Assembly (NCBI GenBank): GCA_017397925.1
Contig: JAFQHO010000085.1
Location: 1 to 57,742, forward strand
Direction of reading: 5' to 3'
Source of the DNA: Ruminococcus sp.
GTDB lineage: Bacteria > Bacillota > Clostridia > Oscillospirales > Ruminococcaceae
Length of the DNA: 57,742 bases
The notes beneath the pieces are model-generated. The model did not search any database. It was not told the origin of the DNA and worked only from the letters and a program-made list of their open reading frames with translations. Position numbers and translations under genes: made by a program. Shown piece after piece: positions 15,946-24,908 of this stretch (its first letter is position 1; each line of letters begins with the position of its first letter).

Positions 15946-18249
15946 AGTAGTAACCTCCGTTTTTGTGGATATATCATTGTTTTCAGGGATTTCACCCTTG
16001 CTTTTTACGGTTTTGAAAAGATTCAGCCGCAGGGCATTTGTCACAACGCAGACAGAGCTGAGGGACATAGCTGCCGCCCCAAACATAGGGTTGAGCTGCC
16101 AGTGAAAAATAGGATAGAAAAGGCCTGCTGCAAGGGGAATTCCAAGGCTGTTGTATATCAGCGCCCAGAACAGATTCTGCTTTATATTCCGCATTGTAGC
16201 GCGGCTTAGACGTATAGCTTCCGCAGCATCACGTAAATCATTGTTCATAAGGACGATATCTGCAGATTCTATAGCGATATCCTGTCCGCCGCCTACGGCT
16301 ATTCCTACATCAGCCGCTGCAAGTGCAGGAGCGTCGTTTATACCGTCACCCACCATTGCAACACATTGTCCCGATTGCTGTAAGTTGCGTATTACAGCGG
16401 TTTTATCAGCGGGTAGCAACTCGGCGTGAAACCCATCAATTCCAAGCTCACGGCATATAGCCTTTGCTGTCCTTGAATTGTCACCCGTGAGCATTACTGT
16501 TTTTATGCCGAGATTTCTGAACATTTCTACTGCCTCTTTGGAGGTGGATTTCACAGGATCTGCGGCAGTTATAATGCCGACAGCCTTGCCGTCAGCGGCA
16601 ATAAACAGCGGTATACTGCCATTTTCAGCGGATTTCTCAGCCTTTTCGGCAAGTGCGGAAATATCTGTATTATGCTGCTCCATAAGCCGCTTGTTGCCTA
16701 TGAGTATTTTTTTATTGTTCACAATACCCGACAATCCGCCGCCTTCTGTTTCTATATAGTCATTACAAGGAAGAATGTCAATGTTATTCTCCTTGCAATA
16801 GCTTATAATCGACTTTGCAAGAGGATGTGACGAATTTGCTTCAAGAGAGCCGGCATATATCATAAGCTCATTTTGCGTAATACCCATTGAATATATTTCG
16901 CGTACTTTCGGCTTTCCCACAGTGCAGGTGCCTGTTTTATCAAGGACAACAGCTGTGATTTTATGTGCAGTTTCAAGGCTTTCTGCCGACTTGATGAGAA
17001 TACCTTGTTTTGCTCCCATTCCTGTGCCTACCATAATTGCCGTTGGAGTGGCAAGTCCAAGAGAACAAGGACAAGAAATAACAAGTACAGAAATTGCAGC
17101 TTTCAGAGATGCTGCTGTATCGCCTGTGAAGATTAGCCATATAATCGCCGAAATAATGGCAATTGTAATAACCACGGGAACAAAAACACCACTGATTTTA
17201 TCTGCAAGCCTTGCAATAGGAGCTTTTGAAGCAGCAGCCTCCTCAACAAGGGAAATAATTTTAGAAAGAGTGGAGTCCTTTTCCGCGCGGTCACATCGGC
17301 ATTTTACAAATCCACCTGTTGAAACGGATGCGCTCATAAGGGTATCATCGATATTTTTTACAACAGGTATGCTTTCACCGGTGAGAGCAGACTGGTCAAC
17401 GGAGCAACTGCCCTCAATAACAGTGCAGTCACAGGGAATTGCCGCACCGGCCTTGATTAGAATTATATCACCTACAACAATGTCAGCGGCAGGTATTTCT
17501 GTTTCTTTTCCCTCGCGGACAACGAGAGCAGTTTTCGGTGCAAGGTTGATTAACGCAGTAACAGCGTCGGATGTACGGCCTTTGCTTTTGGCTTCAAGGT
17601 ACTTTCCAACGGTAATCAGGGTTAAAATCATTCCGCAGGATTCATAATACAGGTTCATCATAAATCCGTGAGCCGTAGTTAAATCGCCGTGTCCCATATG
17701 ATAAGCAACCATATATGTTCCATATAAACTGTAGACAAAAGCCGCAGTTGCTCCAAGAGCAATAAGGCTATCCATATTAGGAGAACGGTGAAACAGGTTT
17801 TTAAAGCCGTTTCGGAAAAAGTGAAAATTCAGTGCAATAATCGGCAAAGTCAATAGCAGCTGCGTCAGACAGAAAAGCATCATATTTTCTTGTCCGTCAA
17901 GTATATTAGGTACGGGCAGCCCGAACATATGTCCCATACATAGATAAAACAAGGGAAGCATAAAGCACAAAGAGAGCATAAGTCTTGTTTTCATTGCCTT
18001 TGAATCAGCGTGAGTGGCAGATTTTTCGGCTTTCTTGCCGACTTCTGCTGCACCGTAGCCTGCTTTCTCAACGGCGGATATAATTTCTGTTGAATTGGTT
18101 GAATTTTCATCGTATTCAACCTGCATATAATTCCTCAGAAGGTTTACATTGACGGCAGAAATGCCGTCAAGAGATTTTACAGCCTTTTCAACGTGAGCCT
18201 GACAAGCGGAACAGGTCATACCCGTAACATCAAATTTAGTTTTTTTCAT
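15739..18249 (-). CDS. copA: Copper-transporting P1B-type ATPase with C-terminal CopZ domain
   Basis: 836 residues. N-terminal heavy-metal domain with GMTCSAC (Cys13, Cys16), eight membrane segments, the Cu+ translocation motif CPC (393-395), phosphorylation motif DKTGT (Asp437), the HP motif SSHPLA and the hinge GDGIND. It exports Cu+ using ATP. After the last membrane segment a ~25-residue linker leads into a complete second heavy-metal domain (769-836, MMCNHC). C-terminal metal domains are unusual in this family, where they are normally N-terminal. I start at the ATG at 18249, with GAGG 6 nt upstream. Promoter at 18331-18359. Confidence 0.95.
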   Translation of the reverse strand: MKKTKFDVTGMTCSACQAHVEKAVKSLDGISAVNVNLLRNYMQVEYDENSTNSTEIISAVEKAGYGAAEVGKKAEKSATHADSKAMKTRLMLSLCFMLPLFYLCMGHMFGLPVPNILDGQENMMLFCLTQLLLTLPIIALNFHFFRNGFKNLFHRSPNMDSLIALGATAAFVYSLYGTYMVAYHMGHGDLTTAHGFMMNLYYESCGMILTLITVGKYLEAKSKGRTSDAVTALINLAPKTALVVREGKETEIPAADIVVGDIILIKAGAAIPCDCTVIEGSCSVDQSALTGESIPVVKNIDDTLMSASVSTGGFVKCRCDRAEKDSTLSKIISLVEEAAASKAPIARLADKISGVFVPVVITIAIISAIIWLIFTGDTAASLKAAISVLVISCPCSLGLATPTAIMVGTGMGAKQGILIKSAESLETAHKITAVVLDKTGTCTVGKPKVREIYSMGITQNELMIYAGSLEANSSHPLAKSIISYCKENNIDILPCNDYIETEGGGLSGIVNNKKILIGNKRLMEQHNTDISALAEKAEKSAENGSIPLFIAADGKAVGIITAADPVKSTSKEAVEMFRNLGIKTVMLTGDNSRTAKAICRELGIDGFHAELLPADKTAVIRNLQQSGQCVAMVGDGINDAPALAAADVGIAVGGGQDIAIESADIVLMNNDLRDAAEAIRLSRATMRNIKQNLFWALIYNSLGIPLAAGLFYPIFHWQLNPMFGAAAMSLSSVCVVTNALRLNLFKTVKSKGEIPENNDISTKTEVTTMKKTMYIDGMMCNHCTGMVTKLLNAIEGVSAEVSLENKCAYLEITGDVSEELLIKTITDADFVVKGIE

Positions 18250-18291
18250 ATCAGACCTCATTTCAATTTGCTATTTGCCGATCCGCACGGA

Positions 18292-18359
18292 GCAAACTTT
18301 AGTTTGCGGATGTGCGAGGCACTTTATATAATTATACATCAAAGAAAAATGTTTGTCAA
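18292..18359 (-). promoter_or_regulatory. copA promoter and leader hairpin
   Basis: Minus-strand TTGACA (18359-18354) and TATAAT (18336-18331) with a 17-bp spacer. The normal spacing argues against a CueR/MerR activator, which uses 19-20 bp. The leader contains a perfect 7-bp palindrome (GCAAACT/AGTTTGC, 18292-18307) flanked by further pairing bases. I see no CopY-type box. Confidence 0.8.
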
Positions 18360-18389
18360 GTATAACAATTTGGTTTTGTCTGTATATCG

Positions 18390-18617
18390 TTATTTATTCA
18401 TCATTTTTTTCAATTCGCCGAAAAGCTCAACATCGTTTTCATTGACTTTTATATTCGTTCTCATTTTGTAGCCCTCAGCGTTCATAACAGTTATTTCAAC
18501 AATGCTGTCCTTGCTTACTTCGCCTGCTGCTGCAGATAGGAACATCAGCAGCTTGGGGTGGTCCTGTGTGAAACGCTCAAAAAGTGGCTTGATTTTTAAA
18601 AATCCCATTGGATTCAT
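18390..18617 (-). CDS. Small conserved-looking cytoplasmic protein, unknown function
   Basis: 75 residues, soluble, no cysteine. Sequence begins MNPMGFLKIKPLFERF and ends ELFGELKKMMNK. I do not recognise a family. I choose the ATG at 18617 because AAAGGA lies about 9 nt upstream; ATGs at 18626 and 18635 are too close to that site. The gene is downstream of and translationally close to the NusG-II protein gene, so the two are likely cotranscribed. Confidence 0.75.
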   Translation of the reverse strand: MNPMGFLKIKPLFERFTQDHPKLLMFLSAAAGEVSKDSIVEITVMNAEGYKMRTNIKVNENDVELFGELKKMMNK

Positions 18618-18631
18618 ATTTTTCATTCCTT

Positions 18632-18979
18632 TCATTCTTCGTCAAATCGCAGTATAAGGTGGTGAGGCAGGCATACAACGGGCATTTCCTCGGATTTGAG
18701 TGTGCCTGTCTTAACGCAGGTATTGTCGGGGCAGTCAGCCTCGGAAATACGTATTTCACCGTTTTTTATCTCGATTATATTATAGCCGCCGTCCTCGTAG
18801 TCTATTCTGATTTTTTCGTCCTTTGCAGTTGATAAATCAAAGCGGTAAAGCTCCCTGTTATCGCGGATAACCGAAACATTTTTACTGTCAGCAGGTCGAA
18901 GAAAAAACAGCGATAACACGGCAGATACCGCAAAAACGACTATAACGCAGATAAGAATAATTTTTACACCCTTTGTCAT
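18632..18979 (-). CDS. NusG domain II-containing membrane-anchored protein
   Basis: 115 residues: an N-terminal hydrophobic segment (IILICVIVVFAVSAVLSLFF) followed by a small beta-rich domain with the two cysteines of the NusG_II family (ADCPDNTCVKTG and VVCLPHHLIL). In other Firmicutes such proteins stand beside transporters or FMN-linked redox genes, but their role is unclear. The ATG at 18979 follows GGTGAGG; an upstream ATG (18991) lacks a site. The gene overlaps the frame of the next gene's early ATGs. Confidence 0.82.
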   Translation of the reverse strand: MTKGVKIILICVIVVFAVSAVLSLFFLRPADSKNVSVIRDNRELYRFDLSTAKDEKIRIDYEDGGYNIIEIKNGEIRISEADCPDNTCVKTGTLKSEEMPVVCLPHHLILRFDEE

Positions 18980-18996
18980 ATACCTCACCATTTAAT

Positions 18997-19022
18997 AAGA
19001 GGCTGATTTTGGTCAGCCTCTT
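18997..19022. terminator. Hairpin between gpmI and the NusG-II gene
   Basis: 10-bp stem AAGAGGCTGA/TCAGCCTCTT with a 6-nt loop. T-rich sequence follows on the plus strand, not on the minus strand in which both flanking genes are read, so its efficiency for gpmI is uncertain. Confidence 0.55.
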
Positions 19023-19094
19023 AATTTTTTATAGGATAGTGTTATGTCTTTGTCAAAAGCTATAGGCTAATAGCTAAAGGCCAAAGGCTCAGCT

Positions 19095-20612
19095 TTACTT
19101 AATAAGAAGTGACTTACCTGTCATTTCAGCAGGCTGTGGAACTCCCATAATATCGAGCATTGTAGGTGCAAGGTCAGCAAGAACACCGCCGTCAGCAAGC
19201 TTGCCATCAACGCCTACAGCAATAAGGGGAACAGGATTTGTTGTGTGAGCTGTGAAAGGACTTCCGTCAGGCTCGTACATCTTATCTGCGTTACCGTGGT
19301 CAGCAGTAATAAGAGCAGCACCGCCCTTTGCAAGAATAGCGTCAACCATTCTTCCTACGCACTCGTCAACAGCCTCAACAGCCTTTACAGCTGCATCGAA
19401 AATGCCTGTATGTCCAACCATATCGCAGTTAGCGTAGTTGAGGATAATAACATCGTACTTGTCAGCCTCGATAGCCTCAACAACAGCATCGCAAACCTCG
19501 TAAGCGCTCATTTCGGGCTTCATATCGAAAGTTGCAACATCGGGGGACTTGATAAGGATTCTGTCCTCACCCTCGAACTGCTTTTCCTCACCGCCGTTGA
19601 AGAAGAATGTAACGTGAGCATACTTCTGTGTTTCAGCAATACGGAGCTGAGTTTTTCCGATTTTAGAGAGGTATTCACCCATTGTCATTGTAAGCTGCTC
19701 AGGGGGATATGCAACTGATACATTTGGCATAGTTGCGTCATACTGAGCCATACATACGAAATTAAGTGGGAAGAAGCCGTTCTTTCTTGTGAAGCCTGCA
19801 AAATCGGGATCAACGAATGCTCTTGTAATCTGTCTTGCACGGTCAGGACGGAAGTTGAAGAAAATAACGCTGTCGTCAGCCTTGATTGCAGCGCCGCCCT
19901 CAATAACTGTGGGGAGCATAAATTCGTCTGTAGCGTCGTTAACATAGGAATTCTTGATGGCCTGAACGGGGTCAGTTTCCTTAACACCCTCGCCGTAAAC
20001 CATAGCGGCATAAGCCTTTTCAACTCTGTCCCAAGCGTTATCTCTGTCCATTGCATAGAAACGACCGCTGATTGTAGCGATTTTTCCAAGACCGATTTTG
20101 TCAAGCTCAGCAACAGCTTCTGCCATATATTCAGCAGCAGATGAAGGGGGAACGTCACGTCCGCCAAGGAAAGCGTGGATGTAAACCTTGTCAAGACTGT
20201 TCTTCTTAGCCATTTCTACAATGCCGTAGAGATGTTCCATATGGCTGTGAACGCCGCCGGGGGAGAGAAGTCCCATAAGGTGAAGTGCGGAATTTTTCTC
20301 CTTGCAGTTGTTCATAGCGTCAAGGATAGCCTTGTTGTTGAAGAATGTGCCGTCCTTGATGTCCTTGGAAATCTTAACGAGCATCTGATAAACGATACGT
20401 CCTGCACCGATATTTGTGTGACCAACCTCAGAGTTGCCCATCTGACCGTCAGGAAGTCCAACGTCAAGACCGCTTGCACCGATAAGGGTGTTTGGTCCCT
20501 GCATATATTTGTCAATATTAGGTGTGTTTGCGGCTGCGATTGCGTTGCCGTAATCCTCGGCATTGTAGCCGAAACCGTCCATAATAATAAGAGCTACGGG
20601 TTTTTTAGACAT
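19095..20612 (-). CDS. gpmI: Phosphoglycerate mutase, 2,3-bisphosphoglycerate-independent
   Basis: 505 residues, the standard iPGM length. The catalytic Ser61 lies in MGNSEVGHTNIGAGR. The Mn2+ ligands are in MDGFGYN at the N-terminus and ITADHGNADKM near the C-terminus. The enzyme interconverts 3- and 2-phosphoglycerate in glycolysis. pgk and tpiA are encoded within 8 kb on the same strand, but three unrelated genes separate them. A short run of AAGCT/AAGGC-type repeats (19055-19097) adjoins the stop. Confidence 0.97.
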   Translation of the reverse strand: MSKKPVALIIMDGFGYNAEDYGNAIAAANTPNIDKYMQGPNTLIGASGLDVGLPDGQMGNSEVGHTNIGAGRIVYQMLVKISKDIKDGTFFNNKAILDAMNNCKEKNSALHLMGLLSPGGVHSHMEHLYGIVEMAKKNSLDKVYIHAFLGGRDVPPSSAAEYMAEAVAELDKIGLGKIATISGRFYAMDRDNAWDRVEKAYAAMVYGEGVKETDPVQAIKNSYVNDATDEFMLPTVIEGGAAIKADDSVIFFNFRPDRARQITRAFVDPDFAGFTRKNGFFPLNFVCMAQYDATMPNVSVAYPPEQLTMTMGEYLSKIGKTQLRIAETQKYAHVTFFFNGGEEKQFEGEDRILIKSPDVATFDMKPEMSAYEVCDAVVEAIEADKYDVIILNYANCDMVGHTGIFDAAVKAVEAVDECVGRMVDAILAKGGAALITADHGNADKMYEPDGSPFTAHTTNPVPLIAVGVDGKLADGGVLADLAPTMLDIMGVPQPAEMTGKSLLIK

Positions 20613-20672
20613 AATAGTCCTCCTAAATAAAATTTATTAGATTTGTCATTTCTTAAATGTCATATATCGGGC

Positions 20673-21470
20673 TTATGCCCAGAATATTACAAGTCCGCTT
20701 TCGTAGTCAAGCAGGCAGCCTGACGTAAAGCCAAGTCTGCTTCTGAAATTGTATACGATAGCGTTACGGCTTAAATTAAAAAGTTTTTCTTCTTCCGTAA
20801 AATTAACAATATACTGAGGAACGCCTTTTTCTTTGATATATGTTTTTGTAAGCCAACGGGAATCCATTTCTGAAATTTCAGAAAGATTGATTTGCTTTTC
20901 AATCATTATATCTTCAAAGGTTTTATCGCTGTTTGCCTTTTCATAGCCTTTTCCTGCAAATTCCCTTTCGTACTTTTCAATTGTTTCTTCGTCTGTATAG
21001 AAAGAAACTGAGGCGAAAGTATCGGGGGCTTCGGGGAAAGGTGCATGAGGCTTGATTATGAAATAGTAGTCCTCACATTCCTTTGGCAGAAAGTCGGGAA
21101 ATTCCCTTGTACGCAATTCAGATATATTGCTAAGTCCGCAGGAATATACCGCTTGTTTAAGATGATAAAATGGCTTTGTGCGGTTGAAAAACAATATCAT
21201 CGTGGGTGAACCGAATATAATAAGCGTAAGTGTGACAGCTATTACACGGCAGATAATTACGTGTTTCTTATAGTAATAATTCCGCTTGTATTTCTTGTAA
21301 TATTCACGCAAAATTACATTTGCAAGGAAAAATGGAATCGTTAGAGCAAAAGCAATCTTATTAAAGGATAACAGATTAATAAATCCTGTTAATGCAAGGA
21401 CGAAAAACATTACTATATTTATCAAAGTAAATGGGGAAGTGACGGGAGTTTCTCTTGTTTTATCTTCCAT
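20673..21470 (-). CDS. Membrane protein of a three-member tandem paralog family (member 3)
   Basis: 265 residues; I do not recognise a family. Three to four hydrophobic segments occupy about residues 15-100. A soluble C-terminal domain follows and contains SCGLSNIS, FTDEE-like stretches and the terminal motif SGCLLDYESGLVIFWA, which recurs in the two genes upstream. It lies 11 bp after the stop of member 2 and has GAGGTG before its ATG. The shared ending and the gene order show tandem duplication with divergence. Confidence 0.85.
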   Translation of the reverse strand: MEDKTRETPVTSPFTLINIVMFFVLALTGFINLLSFNKIAFALTIPFFLANVILREYYKKYKRNYYYKKHVIICRVIAVTLTLIIFGSPTMILFFNRTKPFYHLKQAVYSCGLSNISELRTREFPDFLPKECEDYYFIIKPHAPFPEAPDTFASVSFYTDEETIEKYEREFAGKGYEKANSDKTFEDIMIEKQINLSEISEMDSRWLTKTYIKEKGVPQYIVNFTEEEKLFNLSRNAIVYNFRSRLGFTSGCLLDYESGLVIFWA

Positions 21471-21481
21471 AACATCACCTC

Positions 21482-22255
21482 TTACGCCCAGAAAATAACA
21501 ATTCCGTTGGTGTAGTCAAGCATACAGCCTGCGTGAAATCCCAGTTTTTCGCTGAAATCATACACGGTAAAATCACGGTTGAATTCTCCTGCAATATTGT
21601 CATCGATTTTCTCAAGAACGAAACAGGGAACGCCCTTTTTATACAGATAATCATAGTGAATTGAGCTTGGATTATCTAAGTACACAGTAATGTCATCTTC
21701 GGTTAATTCATACTCACGTACAAAGCTTGCAAAGGTTACATCAGGTTTCACCGGTTTATAGCCATTTTCTATGATCTCCGCTTCATATGCCGCCAAAGTA
21801 TCATTGTCGGTGGAAAATTTAACAACTGCACTTGCTGCACTAGTGTTCTTTTTTTTGAGTCCATGACTTAATTTGAAACAATAATTATCACAGTTTTGGG
21901 GAAGATTTTTCGGCAGAGCCTTTGCACGGTTTTGCTTGATATTCGCCTCACCGCAGGAAAATACAAAAAGTTTCAGACCGTAACAGTCTTTGTTGTTGAA
22001 TCCCATGCACACAACCATAGGAAATATGATAGCAGCGGCAGTTATAATTGAAATAACACGGCTGATTAATACGTGTTTTTTGTAACGGGTGTCCTCTGCG
22101 GATTTTTTAAGAAATATGCCGAATGAAATAGTTGCTGCAAGGAGAAGTGCGAACAATGCCATACAGAGCAAAATGTTTATAAAAAATACAAACATTGCTG
22201 AGAATAAAAGCACCAAAGCCATAAATATGTTTATCAGAGTGAAGATAGCTTTCAA
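21482..22255 (-). CDS. Membrane protein of the tandem paralog family (member 2)
   Basis: 257 residues starting at a TTG that overlaps the preceding stop (TTGA), with a G-rich ribosome site 9 nt upstream. Longer upstream reading would run inside member 1. Predicted membrane segments lie in the first ~100 residues. The C-terminal domain carries FSCGEANI and ends HAGCMLDYTNGIVIFWA, matching member 3 (20673-21470) most closely. Function unknown; expression is probably coupled to member 1. Confidence 0.82.
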   Translation of the reverse strand: MKAIFTLINIFMALVLLFSAMFVFFINILLCMALFALLLAATISFGIFLKKSAEDTRYKKHVLISRVISIITAAAIIFPMVVCMGFNNKDCYGLKLFVFSCGEANIKQNRAKALPKNLPQNCDNYCFKLSHGLKKKNTSAASAVVKFSTDNDTLAAYEAEIIENGYKPVKPDVTFASFVREYELTEDDITVYLDNPSSIHYDYLYKKGVPCFVLEKIDDNIAGEFNRDFTVYDFSEKLGFHAGCMLDYTNGIVIFWA

Positions 22256-23091
22256 ACATCTACGCCCCCTTCCCAGATGATAACAAGTCCGCTGTCGTAA
22301 TTGAAAGCGCATCCGTGGGGAACTTTGCCTTCGCAGGTGTAAAGTACGGTATTTCCCAGTATTTCCGCCTGTATTTCCTCATCAAGATATTTAAATGTAT
22401 CGTATGAGAGTCCCTGTTTAATATAAAATTCCTGTTTCAGATAAGATATCATTTCCTTATCGTCTAAATATTTTATATTTTCTTTTTCCTTATCCACATA
22501 TCTCTCAAATTCCTTGTTCAAATTCGTGGATTTATAGCCATTTTTCTTACATTCAGCTTCGAACTGCTCAATTGCAGTCTTATCTGTGCGGAATGAAAGA
22601 AACGCCATATCCACATAATCGGGAGCAATTTTATTTATGTCGGTATGAAAGAAATAGTCCTCAATATTTTCGGGGAGCTGTTCGGGAAAACGCTCTAAGG
22701 TTGTTTCTCTGCCGCCCTCATACCTTACGCCGTTTGTAAAAATCTGCCTTTTAACGGAATACATTTCCTTATTGTCGGTGAATTTTATAAGAATTGCAGT
22801 GGGTATAAGTGAAACGGCTATTGTCAAAACAGTTACCACGCGGAGAATATTCAGGGGAAGTTTTAATTTACCGCTTTCTCTGTAAATGAGATAGAATATC
22901 ACAATTAAGAGATTTTCAAAAAATATTACAGAGTAAAAGGGAGCGACAATATTTGATGTTCCATATGTAAGAACTGTGTAAATTGGAACGCCGAAGAATA
23001 AACATACAGCATTGATAATCAAAAGTGCTGTATGTCTTATTTTTCTTTTGGAAGCCTCAGCTGCGTCGATTTCTGTGATTTGCTTAGTCAT
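22252..23091 (-). CDS. Membrane protein of the tandem paralog family (member 1)
   Basis: 279 residues, the most divergent member. About four membrane segments in the first 110 residues, then a charged C-terminal domain ending PHGCAFNYDSGLVIIWEGG. I take the ATG at 23091, which has GAGGTGG just upstream. It heads the operon. Its transcript starts near 23305, so the leader of over 200 nt contains the whole 164-bp palindromic element at 23110-23273. Confidence 0.85.
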   Translation of the reverse strand: MTKQITEIDAAEASKRKIRHTALLIINAVCLFFGVPIYTVLTYGTSNIVAPFYSVIFFENLLIVIFYLIYRESGKLKLPLNILRVVTVLTIAVSLIPTAILIKFTDNKEMYSVKRQIFTNGVRYEGGRETTLERFPEQLPENIEDYFFHTDINKIAPDYVDMAFLSFRTDKTAIEQFEAECKKNGYKSTNLNKEFERYVDKEKENIKYLDDKEMISYLKQEFYIKQGLSYDTFKYLDEEIQAEILGNTVLYTCEGKVPHGCAFNYDSGLVIIWEGGVDV

Positions 23092-23109
23092 AGTAACCAC
23101 CTCGTAAAA

Positions 23110-23273
23110 GGGAACCTCTAAAAACCTCCCTCACGGTTGAATTTCTATGACAAACATCATTTACTGCGTTGCCAAACCTTGCAATACACAAAGTATTACT
23201 GCGGTTTGTCGCCTTGTAACTGATATTTGTCATGTACGAAATTCCTCTCGTGTTCCGGTTTTTAGAGAACCCC
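23110..23273. repeat. Long imperfect palindrome, element C
   Basis: 164 bp whose halves are about 70% complementary. Paired blocks include CTCTAAAAACC, GAATTTC, ATGACAAA and CAAACC. The centre is a hairpin AATAC-ACAAA-GTATT (23183-23197). The central 28 bp match 23 of 28 positions in element A (32038-32201). It lies in the leader of the paralog operon and would form a long RNA hairpin. Confidence 0.8.
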
Positions 23274-23311
23274 AAAAATAGTGAGTACAGGAAAATCCTG
23301 CCTATGACTAT

Positions 23312-23340
23312 AGTATACCACATAAAATATTATTTGTCAA
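23312..23340 (-). promoter_or_regulatory. Sigma-A promoter of the paralog operon
   Basis: Minus-strand TTGACA (23340-23335) and TATACT (23317-23312) with a 17-bp spacer, placing the start near 23305. Confidence 0.8.
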
Positions 23341-23400
23341 TAGAAAATTATTGTTTTTCAATAATATTTTTCTGTTTTTCAAAATTGGTGCGTTTGCAAA

Positions 23401-23425
23401 TGTAGGGGCGGATATTATCCGCCCG
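23401..23425. repeat. Short palindromic repeat TAGGGGCGGAT..., copy 1
   Basis: TGTAGGGGCGGATATTATCC then GCCCGC: an 8-bp stem GGGCGGAT/ATCCGCCC with a 3-nt loop. Other copies are at 25722, 29603 and 44148. It lies just beyond the tpiA stop. Confidence 0.7.
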
Positions 23426-23440
23426 CTGAATCAAATAAAA

Positions 23441-24217
23441 TTAACCGTTTACAGCAGCCTGAACGATTGTGTTGAAGTCCTCAGCCTTGAGTGAAGCACC
23501 GCCGATAAGACCGCCGTCGATGTTGGGCTTAGCAAGAAGCTCAGCAGCGTTAGCAGCGTTCATAGAACCGCCGTACTGGATTGTTACAGCGTCAGCTGTT
23601 GCCTGATCGTAGAGCTTAGCAAGCTGTGCACGGATAAATCCGCAAACTTCCTCAGCCTGATCGGGAGTAGCTGTAAGACCTGTGCCGATAGCCCATACAG
23701 GCTCATAAGCGATAACAACATTCTTAACCTGCTCAGCTGTTACGCTCCAGAGGTCAAGCTTAATCTGACGAGCGATAACTTCCTCAGTGATGTTGCACTC
23801 ACGCTCCCACTTTAACTCACCAACGCAAACGATAGGCTTAATGCCAGCCTTGAGAGCAGCAAGAGTTCTCTTGTTAACTGTTTCGTCTGTTTCGCCGAAG
23901 TACTGTCTTCTCTCGGAGTGACCGATTACAACGTACTCAACGCCAAGCTCAACGAGCATAGGAGCAGAGATTTCGCCTGTGAAAGCACCCTTTTCCTCAA
24001 AGTGTACGTTCTCAGCACCGATTTTTACGTTAGAACCTGCTGTTACGTTCATAGCTGTTTCGAGGTTTGTGAAAGGTACGCAAGCGATAACCTCTACGTT
24101 ACCCTCTGCGTTAGCAACGAGGGGCTTGATAGCTTCGAGGAGAGCCTTAGCCTCTACTCTTGTGTTGTTCATTTTCCAGTTTCCGGCAATAATAGCCTTT
24201 CTTGTTGACTTGTTCAT
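23441..24217 (-). CDS. tpiA: Triosephosphate isomerase
   Basis: 258 residues, a typical bacterial length. AGNWKMN carries the substrate Lys, VIGHSERR the catalytic His, and AYEPVWAIGTG the catalytic Glu; the phosphate-binding GGSMN is present. It interconverts dihydroxyacetone phosphate and glyceraldehyde-3-phosphate. It follows a TPR-like gene by 19 bp and is probably the last gene of a pgk-to-tpiA transcript. Confidence 0.97.
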   Translation of the reverse strand: MNKSTRKAIIAGNWKMNNTRVEAKALLEAIKPLVANAEGNVEVIACVPFTNLETAMNVTAGSNVKIGAENVHFEEKGAFTGEISAPMLVELGVEYVVIGHSERRQYFGETDETVNKRTLAALKAGIKPIVCVGELKWERECNITEEVIARQIKLDLWSVTAEQVKNVVIAYEPVWAIGTGLTATPDQAEEVCGFIRAQLAKLYDQATADAVTIQYGGSMNAANAAELLAKPNIDGGLIGGASLKAEDFNTIVQAAVNG

Positions 24218-24236
24218 TTTAATTTACTCCTTAATT

Positions 24237-24893
24237 TTAGTTTAATGCTTTGTCAAGCATTTTAAGAAATGAATTTTTTTGCCATGGCATATCTAATCCA
24301 TTATAGTTGTTAATGTAATTTCTTGCAGTTTCTGCTTCGTTCTGAGCAGCTTCTTCGTTTCCTACAAGCTTTAAAAGACGTACATTTGTAATCATGGGAT
24401 AAATACCTGTCTTGTCATACTTTACAGCCCACTGTTTTTCAAGTTCATAATAGCGTGAAGCGTCATCGTGATAACCATTCATAGCAAGTACGACAGCTGC
24501 AGAATCGTAGAAAGCACCACCCATTCTCTGATATGCAGGAGCTGAATAAAAAATATTCAGGAACTTTCCGTGCTTTTCAAGAATTGCAAGAGCATCTGCG
24601 GCACGATTCTGCCCGATATAAAGATTTATAAGCACAAGAAAATAAGTACCTTTAGTAATATCGTCAGCAGTAATTCCTACATTTACACTTTCCAGCAAAG
24701 CCTCAGCTTCATCAAATTTTTCAAGAGAAACAAGAGCATCTGCAAGAGTAAGCTTATCCATTACTTTCATTTTTGGGTGACCATTTTTATAAGCCTCCAC
24801 CCATTCGTTGCAATGACCTTTTTGCTTGTATATTGTTTCGATTTCCTCATTTGTACCCATCAGTTTATATAGTATCTTTTCTTTCAGTCCCAT
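24237..24893 (-). CDS. TPR-like helical repeat protein, function unknown
   Basis: 218 residues, soluble and strongly helical, with TPR-like spacing of small and aromatic residues (LADALVSLEKFDEAEALLES, then LINLYIGQNRAADALAILEK). No signal peptide or membrane segment. TPR proteins usually mediate protein contacts. It sits between a DUF3592-like gene (15 bp) and tpiA (19 bp). Exact family not recognised. Confidence 0.8.
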   Translation of the reverse strand: MGLKEKILYKLMGTNEEIETIYKQKGHCNEWVEAYKNGHPKMKVMDKLTLADALVSLEKFDEAEALLESVNVGITADDITKGTYFLVLINLYIGQNRAADALAILEKHGKFLNIFYSAPAYQRMGGAFYDSAAVVLAMNGYHDDASRYYELEKQWAVKYDKTGIYPMITNVRLLKLVGNEEAAQNEAETARNYINNYNGLDMPWQKNSFLKMLDKALN

Positions 24894-24908
24894 TTTAAAA
24901 ATGCTCCT

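Noticed and set aside
22256-22312. Upstream extension of paralog member 2
   Set aside because: Would begin inside member 1 without a ribosome site; the TTG overlapping the stop has a good one.
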